DNA of 64,000 nt, taken from Bin55 sp965116055. GTDB taxonomy: Bacteria > Pseudomonadota > Gammaproteobacteria > Pseudomonadales > Azotimanducaceae. Below the pieces are notes generated by a model that saw only the letters and a list, made by a program, of their open reading frames with translations, ran no database searches and was not told the DNA's origin. Position numbers and translations under genes: made by a program. The stretch covers positions 2,356,001 through 2,420,000 of the forward strand of contig OZ220466.1 in assembly GCA_965116055.1 (NCBI GenBank), read 5' to 3'. This document shows positions 55,689 through 64,000 of the stretch, one piece after another. Position 1 is the first letter of the stretch; the number at the start of each line of letters is the position of its first letter.

Positions 55689-57607
55689 ATCCAAACACGC
55701 CTGACAGTCCGGTACCCATAAGCCAGATGCACCAATCCTCGCGATACGAAAATTGATGTAAACATTGACGTGACGATGCCGATGGATAAGGTCACGGCAA
55801 ATCCAGCTACAGGGCCGCTTCCTATCGCTAACAAAATAAGCGCTACGAACAGCGTTGTAACGTTTGCATCAAGAATCGTCACGAATGCACGATCATAGCC
55901 GTTTTTAATCGCGATGGCTGGCGGTGAGCGCTTAAGCTCTTCACGAACACGTGAAAAGATCAGCACATTCGCATCTACTGCCATACCGACCGTAAGCACG
56001 ATGCCAGCGATACCGGGCAATGTAAGCGTCGCGCCTAAAAGCGACATGACCGCAACCAACACGACCATATTCATGGTTAGACAAATATCGGCAATTAAGC
56101 CAAATACTTTGTAGTACACAATCATGAACACAAGTACAAGTGTGAGGCCAACCAACACAGCTAGTACGCCGCGTTCAATGTTTTCATCGCCGAGTGAGGC
56201 ACCGACGGTGCGTTCTTCGACGAAGTACATCGGAGCCGCGAGTGCGCCAGCCCGCAACAAGATTGCCAGCTCTTGTGCGTCGCGCATAGAAATACCAGTG
56301 ATACGGGAGTTGTAGCCAAGCGCACCTTGAATTGTCGCGACACTGATCAAACGACGCGAGGTTTCGATTTTTGTGCGCTCTACTCGTTCGCCGTCGACAA
56401 TTTCATTAAAAATTACCGGTCTTTGTTCAATAAAGATGATCCCCATCCGTCGACCTATATTCGGCGCTGTCGCGCGATTGATGCGCTCGCCTCCAATACT
56501 GTCGAATTGCATGTTGACTTGCGGCAACGATGTCTCAGGATCGCGCGCTTGTTGCGCGTTAGTCACGTTATCGCCCGTTACGATATTCTCTTTCAGTAAG
56601 CGCACGTTAACACCTTCGTACGGTAGCACTTCGACCTGCGATGGTCGATCAGAAGCGGTCGCTTCAAGACGAAACTCAAGCGTGGCGAATTTATCCAAAA
56701 TGCGTTTGGCTTCCGAACTATCCTGTACCCCAGGGAGCTCGATGACAATTCGAGAGCCGCCTAAGCGTTGCACAAGTGGTTCGGCAACCCCTAGTTCATT
56801 CACACGGTTACGCAAACCGGTGAGATTCTGTTCAATTGCCGCATCTTCGATTTCGTCAAGACGATCTTGCGTCAATTGAATCATCACTGCGAGTTTACCG
56901 CCTAGTTCGCCTTCCTCAATGGCGTAATTCGGCAATCCGTAAGATGCCTGTAACAAGACAAGCGCCTCTGCGCGTCTCGCTTCATCAACAAAAGGAATTT
57001 GTACACGATCCAACGACACAATGTAATCGCTCGGTATGTATCGGATATTGGCCTCGCGGAGTAGGTTGGTTGCTTTATCCGCCTCGTCGCGTAACTGCTT
57101 GTCGAGTGCACTCTGCATATCGACTTGAAGTACGAAGTGAATGCCTCCGGCGAGATCAAGACCTAAAGTCATCGGTTTTGATCCTAAATCCCGCAACCAC
57201 TGAGGCGTTGTGGGCGCGAGGTTCAATGCGATGATAAATTGTCGCTCCATCCCCACGGGATTGAGTCGCGATTCAAGTAGGTCTTTTGCCCGCAGTTGAT
57301 CCTCATCGCTATACAGATGAATCTGACTACCGCGTTTTGTTACTGCGGCGCGTTTGACTGCCATTCCTTTTTCTTCAAGTAGGTCACGAACTTGTGCAGT
57401 AAATTTTGTTCCAATCACAATCTGAGCGTTATCCGTCTCAATTTGCACGGCATGGTCAGGTGGGAACAGATTGGGCAGAGCGTAAAGAATGCCAATCATG
57501 AATATTCCAAAAGCGATCAGATATCGCCAAATTGGATACCGATAAGGTTGATCAGCATCAGCTTTCGTGCCGAAGAGATTCTGGCCGAAAACTCGATTAT
57601 CGCGCAT
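55685..57607 (-). CDS. secD: Protein translocase subunit SecD
   Basis: This is a 640-residue partner of SecF. Seen: an N-terminal helix with YALPNLFPPDHAVQI, then GLDLAGGIHFVLQVD, a large periplasmic region, and five C-terminal helices with GMAVDANVLIFSRVREEL. The length is normal. It is followed by secF with a four-base overlap and preceded by yajC. Confidence 0.97.
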   Translation of the reverse strand: MRDNRVFGQNLFGTKADADQPYRYPIWRYLIAFGIFMIGILYALPNLFPPDHAVQIETDNAQIVIGTKFTAQVRDLLEEKGMAVKRAAVTKRGSQIHLYSDEDQLRAKDLLESRLNPVGMERQFIIALNLAPTTPQWLRDLGSKPMTLGLDLAGGIHFVLQVDMQSALDKQLRDEADKATNLLREANIRYIPSDYIVSLDRVQIPFVDEARRAEALVLLQASYGLPNYAIEEGELGGKLAVMIQLTQDRLDEIEDAAIEQNLTGLRNRVNELGVAEPLVQRLGGSRIVIELPGVQDSSEAKRILDKFATLEFRLEATASDRPSQVEVLPYEGVNVRLLKENIVTGDNVTNAQQARDPETSLPQVNMQFDSIGGERINRATAPNIGRRMGIIFIEQRPVIFNEIVDGERVERTKIETSRRLISVATIQGALGYNSRITGISMRDAQELAILLRAGALAAPMYFVEERTVGASLGDENIERGVLAVLVGLTLVLVFMIVYYKVFGLIADICLTMNMVVLVAVMSLLGATLTLPGIAGIVLTVGMAVDANVLIFSRVREELKRSPPAIAIKNGYDRAFVTILDANVTTLFVALILLAIGSGPVAGFAVTLSIGIVTSMFTSIFVSRGLVHLAYGYRTVRRVWI

Positions 57608-57616
57608 GAGAATCCG

Positions 57617-57913
57617 CTAGCCAGCGGTTTTATTCTCTGGCAATCCGCGCAATGTGCCTTTCGGCAAAGTCGAAGAGATAGCTGCTTTCTGAAATCGCAG
57701 TTCAACCTTATCCGCAACTTTTACGAATACGTAGTCGTCGTCGACTTTAGCGATTTCACCCAAAATACCACCGATACTTGCGACTTCATCGCCTACCGAC
57801 AAGCTGGATATGAGAGCTTGCTGTTCCTTGCGACGCTTACTTTGCGGACGGATCATCAAAAAGTAAAAGATCGCAATCATTGCGATCAAAAAAATGATCA
57901 TCGTATAGTCCAA
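57617..57913 (-). CDS. yajC: Preprotein translocase subunit YajC
   Basis: This is a 98-residue single-helix protein of the SecDF-YajC complex. Seen: a hydrophobic start (IIFLIAMIAIFYFLMIRPQ) and the family phrase SLSVGDEVASIGGILGEI. The TTG at 57913 has GGAG about seven bases upstream; an ATG at 57901 is an alternative. The N-terminus is shorter than in E. coli. Confidence 0.95.
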   Translation of the reverse strand: MDYTMIIFLIAMIAIFYFLMIRPQSKRRKEQQALISSLSVGDEVASIGGILGEIAKVDDDYVFVKVADKVELRFQKAAISSTLPKGTLRGLPENKTAG

Positions 57914-57948
57914 GAGAGATCTCCTAAAGTGATGATGAGTGGGTTGAT

Positions 57949-59064
57949 TTAGATGTTGTGACCAACGCTGTTATCGTCGGCGAATCGGTTGAGTAAACAG
58001 GAGGCAAAGGCTTCAAACGTGTTGTTCAGAATATGAATCCGCAACGCGGCCATAAGCTCGTGATAGAAGTGTAAATTATGAATGCTCATTAAAGTGCAGG
58101 CGAGCATTTCGCGACAGCGGTCCAGATGGTGCAGATACGCTCGAGAAAATTGCTTACAGGTATAGCATCCACAATTGGGATCAATCGGAGATACATCTCG
58201 CTTGTATTGCGCATTGCGTATTCTGACGACACCGTGCCAGCTAAACAGATGCCCGTTACGCGCATTGCGCGTAGGCATAACGCAATCAAACATATCGACA
58301 CCTTGGCGTACGCCTCGCACCAAATCGGATGGGGTCCCCACACCCATAAGATACCTCGGTTTATCGGTAGGCATTTGCGGCAAAAGCGCTTCCAAAATCG
58401 CATTCATTTCCTCAAGGTCTTCGCCCACGGACAAGCCACCGACCGCCAAGCCGTCAAAATTCAACTCTCGAAGTGAGTCCAGGCTTTGGGAACGCAAGTC
58501 GTTATAGACGCTGCCCTGTACGATGCCGAATAGTGCACCGGCGCCCGCATAAGCAGCCTTCGATTCCTTTGCCCAGACAAGCGAACGCTGCATAGAGTTT
58601 TTCGCTTCACGATGCGTTGCTGGATACGGCGTGCAATCGTCGAAGACCATTGCCACATCCGAGCGAAGCGCCGCTTGAACCCGCATGGAAATTGCAGGAC
58701 TCAAGCGCACTTGATCGCCGTTCACTGGTGATTTAAACGTAACACCGGTATCGTCCAGATTGACAAGCTCCCGTAAACTGAACACCTGATATCCACCTGA
58801 ATCTGTCAAAATTGGTCCAGACCAATGCATGAAGCTATGTAAACCGCCGAGAGATTCAATCACGTCTGGACCCGGTCGGAGCATCAAGTGAAAGGTATTT
58901 CCTAACAAGATTTGCGTGCCAACATCGTGCAAGTGAGCCGGTGTTAACGCTTTCACCGAACCGTAGGTTCCGCAAGGCATAAATACTGGAGTGGTTACCT
59001 TGCCTTGATTGAGACTTAACTCCCCACAGCGAGCAGCACCGCATGTCTTCGTTACTTTAAACAT
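57949..59064 (-). CDS. tgt: tRNA-guanine transglycosylase
   Basis: This 371-residue enzyme puts preQ1 into the wobble position of certain tRNAs. Seen: GNTFHL, the active-site DSGGYQVFSL, GGLSVGE, DMFDCVMPTRNARNG with the catalytic Asp, and the zinc site CGCYTC ... HH. It overlaps queA by eight bases. Confidence 0.97.
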   Translation of the reverse strand: MFKVTKTCGAARCGELSLNQGKVTTPVFMPCGTYGSVKALTPAHLHDVGTQILLGNTFHLMLRPGPDVIESLGGLHSFMHWSGPILTDSGGYQVFSLRELVNLDDTGVTFKSPVNGDQVRLSPAISMRVQAALRSDVAMVFDDCTPYPATHREAKNSMQRSLVWAKESKAAYAGAGALFGIVQGSVYNDLRSQSLDSLRELNFDGLAVGGLSVGEDLEEMNAILEALLPQMPTDKPRYLMGVGTPSDLVRGVRQGVDMFDCVMPTRNARNGHLFSWHGVVRIRNAQYKRDVSPIDPNCGCYTCKQFSRAYLHHLDRCREMLACTLMSIHNLHFYHELMAALRIHILNNTFEAFASCLLNRFADDNSVGHNI

Positions 59065-60064
59065 CGCGGCGCTCTAAATACATAGCATCGCCGTAACTGA
59101 AAAAACGATATTGCATTGCAACAGCTTCTTTGTATGCATCAAGCACACGCTGTCGGCCAATAAACGCAGCAACCAACATTAGTAAGGTCGATTCCGGCAA
59201 GTGAAAGTTTGTGATAAGCGCATCAACGACCTTGAACTTAAATCCCGGCTTGATAAACAAATTTGTTTCACCTATCGGTGCATTCGTTTGAGCCCACGTT
59301 TCAAGTGTGCGAACGACAGTGGTTCCTACAGAAACGATGCGCCTTTTCGACGACTCCTCAAGACACCGCAACGTAGCAGCCGGAATCTCGTAACGCTCTT
59401 GATGCATAAGGTGTTTCGACAAATCCTCTTGCCGTACTGGTTGGAACGTACCAGCTCCGACATGCAGTGTTATCCGACAGATTCTTACACCTTTCGCTTC
59501 GATTCGAGCTAAGAGTTCTTCGTCAAAGTGCAACCCAGCCGTCGGCGCCGCGATTGCACCAGGTTCCGATGCATAAACCGTTTGATAACGTCGCTCATCT
59601 TGAGCAGTCGCATCTCTCCTTATATATGGTGGAAGCGGCACTGACCCGAACGCTTCAAGAAAGTCAATGACAGGGTGTTCAAACTGTAATCGGTAAAAAC
59701 CACCTTCGCGAGCAACAACTGTTATAGTATGTCCTGAACAAAACAGACTGCGCTTGGGCTTTAAGGGTTTAGTGACGCGCACTTGGCATAGTGCTTCAAA
59801 CTCAGATTCGATTCGCTCTACTAATAGATCCGCCCTACCACCGGAATCCTTGACTGCATGCAGACGAGCTTTAACGACCTCCGAGTCGTTGACAACGAGC
59901 AAGTCATCCGGCCTTAGGTAATCGACCAAATCTCGAAAAACGCGATGTTCATTTCCTTGCTTTCCAATCACCAACAACCGACTAGCCGTTCGAGCAGTCG
60001 TTGGCTGTCGCGCAATAAGGTGAGAAGGCAGTTCGTAACTAAAGTCCGATTTAGTTAACGTCAT
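59057..60064 (-). CDS. queA: S-adenosylmethionine:tRNA ribosyltransferase-isomerase
   Basis: This 335-residue enzyme makes epoxyqueuosine from preQ1-tRNA. Seen: FSYELPSHLIARQP near the start, LLVVNDSEVVKARL, APTAGLHFDEELL and the C-terminal ITNFHLPESTLLMLVAAF with FSYGDAM. The start is next to the divergent GDSL-type gene. Gene order with tgt is canonical. Confidence 0.97.
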   Translation of the reverse strand: MTLTKSDFSYELPSHLIARQPTTARTASRLLVIGKQGNEHRVFRDLVDYLRPDDLLVVNDSEVVKARLHAVKDSGGRADLLVERIESEFEALCQVRVTKPLKPKRSLFCSGHTITVVAREGGFYRLQFEHPVIDFLEAFGSVPLPPYIRRDATAQDERRYQTVYASEPGAIAAPTAGLHFDEELLARIEAKGVRICRITLHVGAGTFQPVRQEDLSKHLMHQERYEIPAATLRCLEESSKRRIVSVGTTVVRTLETWAQTNAPIGETNLFIKPGFKFKVVDALITNFHLPESTLLMLVAAFIGRQRVLDAYKEAVAMQYRFFSYGDAMYLERRDV

Positions 60065-60116
60065 GATCGCTCAACCTACGTATCTAACATTGACGAACTC
60101 TGATTCATCCGACCCA

Positions 60117-60827
60117 ATGACACGTTCATTCAGATATCGCCATACCATTCAATGTATTCTGATTTCTTTATCGCTTTGCGTTGTGCTCGTACACATCGCA
60201 GCGGACCACGAAGGACCGGTTGAAGAGAGTCGTTGGGAATCATCTATCCAGGCTTTTGAAAAAGCCGACCGGGAGAACCCGCCACCGAAAGACGCCATCC
60301 TGTTTGTTGGTAGCTCAAGTATCGTGTTTTGGCGCACACTCGCTAAAGATATGGCCCCATTGACAGTACTTAATAGAGGATTCGGTGGCTCGCAAATGTT
60401 CGAACTTAATATGTTTCGCGATCGAATCGTTATTCCTTATCGACCGCGTGCCGTGCTGGTCTACGAAGGCGATAACGATGTCGCCGCAGGTAAGGATACC
60501 GCAGGCATAGTCACCGAGTATCGTGCTTTCGTATCTCATTTACACCAACATTTGCCGACAACCGACGTGTATTTCATTGCCGTTAAACCTTCCATTCGCC
60601 GAGCCCACCTATGGCCTGCTATGGTAGAAGTTAATCGCCAGCTGCAAGCACTCGCAGACGAATACATGCACGTACATTTTCTTGATACATCAACGCCTAT
60701 GCTCAATGAAAACGGCCAAGTTAAACCTGACTTGTTAGTAGCCGACGAATTGCACATGAATGTGCATGGTTACGCTGTTTGGACTTCAGTCATCAAACCA
60801 GCGCTCATAGCCGCATACGGCAACTAA
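60117..60827 (+). CDS. SGNH/GDSL-family hydrolase, exported or membrane-anchored
   Basis: This is an esterase-type protein of about 236 residues. Seen: an N-terminal hydrophobic signal or anchor (CILISLSLCVVLVHIAA), block I FVGSSSI (probable nucleophile S67), GFGG (block II), YEGDND with N120 (block III), and DELHMNVHGY (block V Asp-x-x-His). The family is diverse, so the substrate cannot be named. ATG 60117 starts the signal; the frame is open to 60063, which would overlap queA. Confidence 0.88.
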   Translation: MTRSFRYRHTIQCILISLSLCVVLVHIAADHEGPVEESRWESSIQAFEKADRENPPPKDAILFVGSSSIVFWRTLAKDMAPLTVLNRGFGGSQMFELNMFRDRIVIPYRPRAVLVYEGDNDVAAGKDTAGIVTEYRAFVSHLHQHLPTTDVYFIAVKPSIRRAHLWPAMVEVNRQLQALADEYMHVHFLDTSTPMLNENGQVKPDLLVADELHMNVHGYAVWTSVIKPALIAAYGN

Positions 60828-60840
60828 CGTTGCGATTCGC

Positions 60841-60927
60841 TGGTGCCTGAGGAGAGACTCGAACTCTCACGGTGTTACCACCACTAGATTTTGAATCTAG
60901 CGCGTATACCAATTTCGCCACTCAGGC
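60841..60927 (-). tRNA. tRNA-Leu (anticodon CAA)
   Basis: This is a class II tRNA of 87 bases including an encoded CCA. GCCTGAG pairs with CTCAGGC to close the acceptor stem, CTAGA/TCTAG closes the anticodon stem, and the loop TTCAAAA gives anticodon CAA. GTTCGAG forms the T-loop, and a long variable arm is present as expected for leucine tRNA. Confidence 0.96.
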
Positions 60928-60996
60928 AATCACAAGTGATTATCGCACAGTGATTCGAACGACGGCTAATAGTCATCAAATAACACTAGCCTAAGC

Positions 60997-61338
60997 TTAG
61001 GTAAGCTTGCGGAATTGATCACTATTCACAATAAAACTATTCCATGGTTCCGTCTGTTTCAGGCGCGCTTCGTCCGCGTACATTCGTGTGAGAACCCACA
61101 AAGTATGTAGTACGCCGTCCTCGCTCAGTCGGCCGCTGAAATTGGCCAGCGAGCCTACTTCGCCGAAGTTGACCATAAACCCGACAAGCTGCTCATTAAC
61201 CGTACCTTGTACAGCATAACTCCGACCTGCGACTGCGCGACCCTTTCTTGATTCGAAAGTACCGTAGAAGTAGGCGCCATCAATTCGATCAATTAGCAAT
61301 CTTGAGCCATTCTGATTCTCCCACACGCCAATCCACAT
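60997..61338 (-). CDS. Small avidin-like protein
   Basis: This 113-residue protein has no signal peptide. It follows streptavidin along its whole length: VWENQNGS for TWYNQLGS, GTFES for GTYES, GFMVNF for GWTVAW, SLANFSG for SATTWSG, LHTLWVLT for INTQWLLT, and NSDQF for GHDTF. Against the streptavidin biotin pocket, the Asn, the first Ser, the loop Ser (GTFES), the S88-like Ser, the late Trp (W108-like) and the Asp (D128-like) are present. Y43, W79, W92 and T90 are replaced by F, F, F and A. Biotin binding is therefore possible but weaker or altered. An in-frame stop upstream supports the ATG at 61338. Confidence 0.72.
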   Translation of the reverse strand: MWIGVWENQNGSRLLIDRIDGAYFYGTFESRKGRAVAGRSYAVQGTVNEQLVGFMVNFGEVGSLANFSGRLSEDGVLHTLWVLTRMYADEARLKQTEPWNSFIVNSDQFRKLT

Positions 61339-62448
61339 CTTTAAGCTTATTCGCTCCGATACGACTCATAGGCTCGGGAGTCGAATATCACGAGCCGAAC
61401 AAGCTTGTAGTTAGCATGCTGTTTCACCGTACGAATTGCAATTAACGCCAGCCTATATTCGCCTATTAATTATCAATCTAAAACACGCATGATAACAATT
61501 AACTAACATCATCTTTTCGCGCAAAGCACCATCGTACAAAATTGGACCGACAGTGTGAATGACATATCTACTCGGTAAATTAAAACCAGACAGCTTGACG
61601 GGCAGGACAACCGCCGAATGTTTTCAACGCCATTGGTCAATCCGTTCCGGCCCCATCATGAATCACGTCACTGAAACCCACCCTCCCATCAGGTCAACGT
61701 TCGCTGCAGTAACAACGGCACAAGCTGATTATCGACCGATATCGCTTGGACTATTTCAATAGGCGCCATGACTTGACTTTACCTCAAAAGATTCGCTATC
61801 GTCAAACATGGCTTTTCAATTGAAACAAACTCCGAGCCTTCTCTTGCTTGTGTTGATGCTACTAATATAAAGAATAACCAGCGAAAATCACTTGGTTTGG
61901 CATTGCCGCCTGCGATAAGGCTAGAGCCGCTCTAGTCATACCAGATACTCCCTACCATATTGTTCATTGGTATTCAAAACGCGACACATCACACACCGTG
62001 TGTTTGAGTCCTTGCGGCGCAAAATGTAGCCTCTATTCGTGTCTTTTGTGTCGTGTAAGCCAATAGGGATCAATAAGAATACATCACTCCGATATCTGCG
62101 AGCATCGGTTGGACATGTAGAGCCGACATGACATATGGGAGTTGGAGATAGTGGTGAGGCCCAAGGCAACCATGGTGACACGGTCAGCGATAGCCTCAGG
62201 CGTATTAGGTATCAATACATCTGCATTCAGCTGTCATACTCGAAGAATTGCAAGTTCCGTACCTCAATGCTCACCGCAGAAATGCAATCCACCCAGGACA
62301 AAAGCATGGAGATCATAGCAATGAATCGCACTTAACCTTGTGGTCGTAACTCGGGCCATTAATCAACACTGGATGCGCCCATATATCATCCGATACGAGT
62401 TCAGCCACCATCCGAGACGTATGGTATTACACCTGGTTGCCACTACAT
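61339..62448. other. Non-coding 1.1-kb spacer with repeat copy C
   Basis: No convincing gene is seen. A short plus-strand frame at 61559-61762 has no family likeness. Repeat copy C lies at 61943-62066. The rest has no recognisable feature. Confidence 0.5.
61943..62066 (+). repeat. Dispersed repeat, copy C
   Basis: ACCATATTGTTCATTGG, a middle with GCGACACAT, then GTGTGTTTGAGTCCTTG, TCTTTTGTG and AGCCAATAG. It shares most of these blocks with copy A and with the IS-split copy B. It is the best-preserved uninterrupted version in the window. Confidence 0.5.
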
Positions 62449-62480
62449 AAAAACCCCGGCACGCGCGCGCGTACCGGGGC
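62449..62480 (-). terminator. Rho-independent terminator of the second autotransporter gene
   Basis: On the minus strand, CCCCGGTACGCG pairs with CGCGTGCCGGGG and is followed by TTTTTAT. It is nearly identical to the hairpin at 47457-47487 and lies the same distance past the stop. Confidence 0.88.
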
Positions 62481-62533
62481 TGGAGAAGAGCGCGCAACGA
62501 TGGCAGCGCCATCGTCACGCGGGGTCTGTCAGC

Positions 62534-64000
62534 TTAGAAACGCATCGTCGCGTGTAAGCCGACTTGACTATGACTGACGCCCGGGCTTTCGTCCACGCGT
62601 CCAGCGGCCAGGCGGACATCCAGCTCCTTCGCCTGGCGCACCCATGGCCGCACGCTCGCGCCGACCAGCAGCTCGCGCCGGGTCCCATCGCTCATGCGCA
62701 CATCCACGAACGGCGTCAACAGATAGCGTTCGCGCGCCACCAGCAGACCGTAGCCTACCTGGGTTTCCAGCGACGCCTGCGCCCCGCCGTTGGCCATGCC
62801 CGTCAGCGCCCCGTAGGACTGCCCGACGCGGAGGGTATCTTCCCACAAGATCCCCGTGCCTACCGCATCCGCACCCCAGCGCGGCGCGATCGTGACCGAG
62901 ATGCCCGTCGCCTGCGCCGACGGATTCAACGTCGCCAGCAGACTGAAGCCCGACTCGCGATAGTCGTCCGCACCGTGCAACGCCAACGTGCGTCCCTGCG
63001 CTTCCAGCGTGAACGCCGAGGTCGTCATGCGAATACCGCCAGCCAGTTCCAGGCCCGAACCCGTCTCGCCATCGCCGCCGTCCGTGCGCACGTTCACCTG
63101 CCCGAACGGTTCCAGCATGCCGCCTTCACCCGTGTCCGTCGAGAACGAACCTTCCAGACCAAGACGCAGACGATGTACATCCGTCGCCAGACCATCCGCC
63201 GCGCCCGGACCTTGATCCGTCTCCAACGACGCCAGCGCCGCATCCCCGCGCAACGCCAGGTCGAACCGACCCACCCGCGTCAAGGCCTGCTCACCGCCAA
63301 CCATCGCCAGCTGCGAGCGCAGGTCGCTCACATCACGCGTCGTCGTGCCCGCGACTGTCGTATCCAGTTCACCGCGACCGAAGCCGGCCACACCCCATAA
63401 CGACATGCGTTCACTCGGGCGGTAACTCGCATACGGCAGCACCGTCGTCAACTGCATGTCCATGGCCTGCGATGCCGTGCCCCAGGCGTAATCGGAGTCG
63501 CCGCCCTGGCGCGCCACCGCCAGGCCGACCAGCCAATCCTCGGCCACCGACACATCCGCACCCAGGTACATGCTCGTCGCCGTGCCATCGTAGCCGCTAC
63601 CTTCGTAAGCCTGCCGGTCCACATCGCCCCACACCGACCACTTGGAGGCATCCTCGCTTGACCCCAAGTTCAACGCAAAGCGTTGACCAAACTGCGACTG
63701 CAACTGGTCCATACCGCTCACACCTAGCGCTGCGCCAGACATGAAATCGCCGCCTGCCAGTACGCCGGTTGATTCCGGGGTGTTGACCGCATGCACCAGC
63801 TGCCAGGCTGCCGCACCCTGCTCCGCAACCGTGCGCGACGCTGCCGCAGGATCCTGCGGCGACCACTCGTCCAGCCACGCATCCAGGGTCAGATCCGCAC
63901 TGCGCGCGTCCGTCGTGAGACGGGCGCCCACACTGGATGACGCACTCGCCAACAACGCCCGACCAAACCCGGCCAGCGATTGCGCCGCCACCGCCTTCAG
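62534..64000 (-). CDS. Second autotransporter-type surface protein, C-terminal part only
   Basis: The frame is open to the right window edge, so this is the last 488 or so residues of a larger protein. It matches the final part of the giant surface protein at 47541-54128 with only scattered changes: SLAGFGRALLASASSSVGAR at the left of the barrel, and the same HATMRF end with terminal Phe. One short loop differs (TTTRDVSD here, TTTTSGSD in the other copy). The passenger part lies off the window. G+C is high, as in the first copy. Confidence 0.9.
   Translation of the reverse strand: MKAVAAQSLAGFGRALLASASSSVGARLTTDARSADLTLDAWLDEWSPQDPAAASRTVAEQGAAAWQLVHAVNTPESTGVLAGGDFMSGAALGVSGMDQLQSQFGQRFALNLGSSEDASKWSVWGDVDRQAYEGSGYDGTATSMYLGADVSVAEDWLVGLAVARQGGDSDYAWGTASQAMDMQLTTVLPYASYRPSERMSLWGVAGFGRGELDTTVAGTTTRDVSDLRSQLAMVGGEQALTRVGRFDLALRGDAALASLETDQGPGAADGLATDVHRLRLGLEGSFSTDTGEGGMLEPFGQVNVRTDGGDGETGSGLELAGGIRMTTSAFTLEAQGRTLALHGADDYRESGFSLLATLNPSAQATGISVTIAPRWGADAVGTGILWEDTLRVGQSYGALTGMANGGAQASLETQVGYGLLVARERYLLTPFVDVRMSDGTRRELLVGASVRPWVRQAKELDVRLAAGRVDESPGVSHSQVGLHATMRF

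Noticed and set aside
61559..61762. A 67-codon plus-strand frame in the spacer beyond the avidin-like gene
   Set aside because: No recognisable domain or ribosome site; composition fits chance.
1..64000. CRISPR array, prophage or integrative element with attachment sites
   Set aside because: No regularly spaced short repeats, no integrase, and no phage structural genes were seen. The tRNA-Leu has no obvious repeated 3' end nearby.

Overview
The window is chromosomal DNA from an uncultured-looking gammaproteobacterium, probably marine or host-associated. The best evidence is gene order. The chain purL-tadA ... guaA-guaB ... xseA ... der-bamB-yfgM-hisS-rodZ-rlmN-ndk ... iscS-trmJ-suhB ... secF-secD-yajC-tgt-queA follows the order long known from Pseudomonas and its relatives. 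Housekeeping genes sit in a background of roughly half G+C. Spacers are long, IS elements are decayed, and the surface-protein blocks are clearly richer in G+C.

Layout. 1-12 kb holds accessory metabolism: an AAA-ATPase/PD-(D/E)XK protein, a rhomboid protease, a tight three-gene run (GCS2-type carboxylate-amine ligase, aspartoacylase-like zinc enzyme, MetX-like acyltransferase), an FAD oxidoreductase-SelD fusion, a secreted redoxin/cytochrome/copper-monooxygenase/EF-hand fusion, and a DUF29 gene. 12-17.4 kb holds a decayed IS1595-type transposase, a five-gene envelope cluster of uncharacterised families (two secreted paralogues, one DUF6152, two DUF6644), and a small disturbed locus. 17.4-30 kb is purL-tadA-EF-G-like, then an amidohydrolase, a PhyH dioxygenase and guaBA. 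30.5-44.1 kb is xseA, an M23 peptidase and the der-to-suhB conserved chain.

Several usual members of that chain are absent: iscR, cysE, iscU, iscA, hscBA, fdx, iscX, pilF and ispG. The remaining IscS lacks the C-terminal tail that docks IscU, and a 1.1-kb non-coding gap lies where the rest of the isc operon normally sits. SuhB has lost several catalytic metal ligands.

44.1-54.7 kb is an inserted accessory block: an IS3 remnant, an intact IS1182-type element (10-bp core inverted ends, CTAG target duplication) sitting inside one copy of a dispersed repeat, and a roughly 2200-residue Ig/cadherin-type autotransporter with a C11 homopolymer upstream. 54.8-60.9 kb resumes the conserved chain with secF-secD-yajC-tgt-queA, followed by a GDSL-type hydrolase and tRNA-Leu(CAA). 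61-64 kb holds a small avidin-like protein, a second clear repeat copy, and the 3' part of a second autotransporter whose barrel and terminator are nearly identical to the first.

Taken together, the core genes cover protein export, outer-membrane assembly, tRNA modification, translation and purine synthesis. The accessory genes are mainly envelope, secreted and surface functions with signs of recent rearrangement. All functional calls come from reading motifs and gene order; no database search was run.
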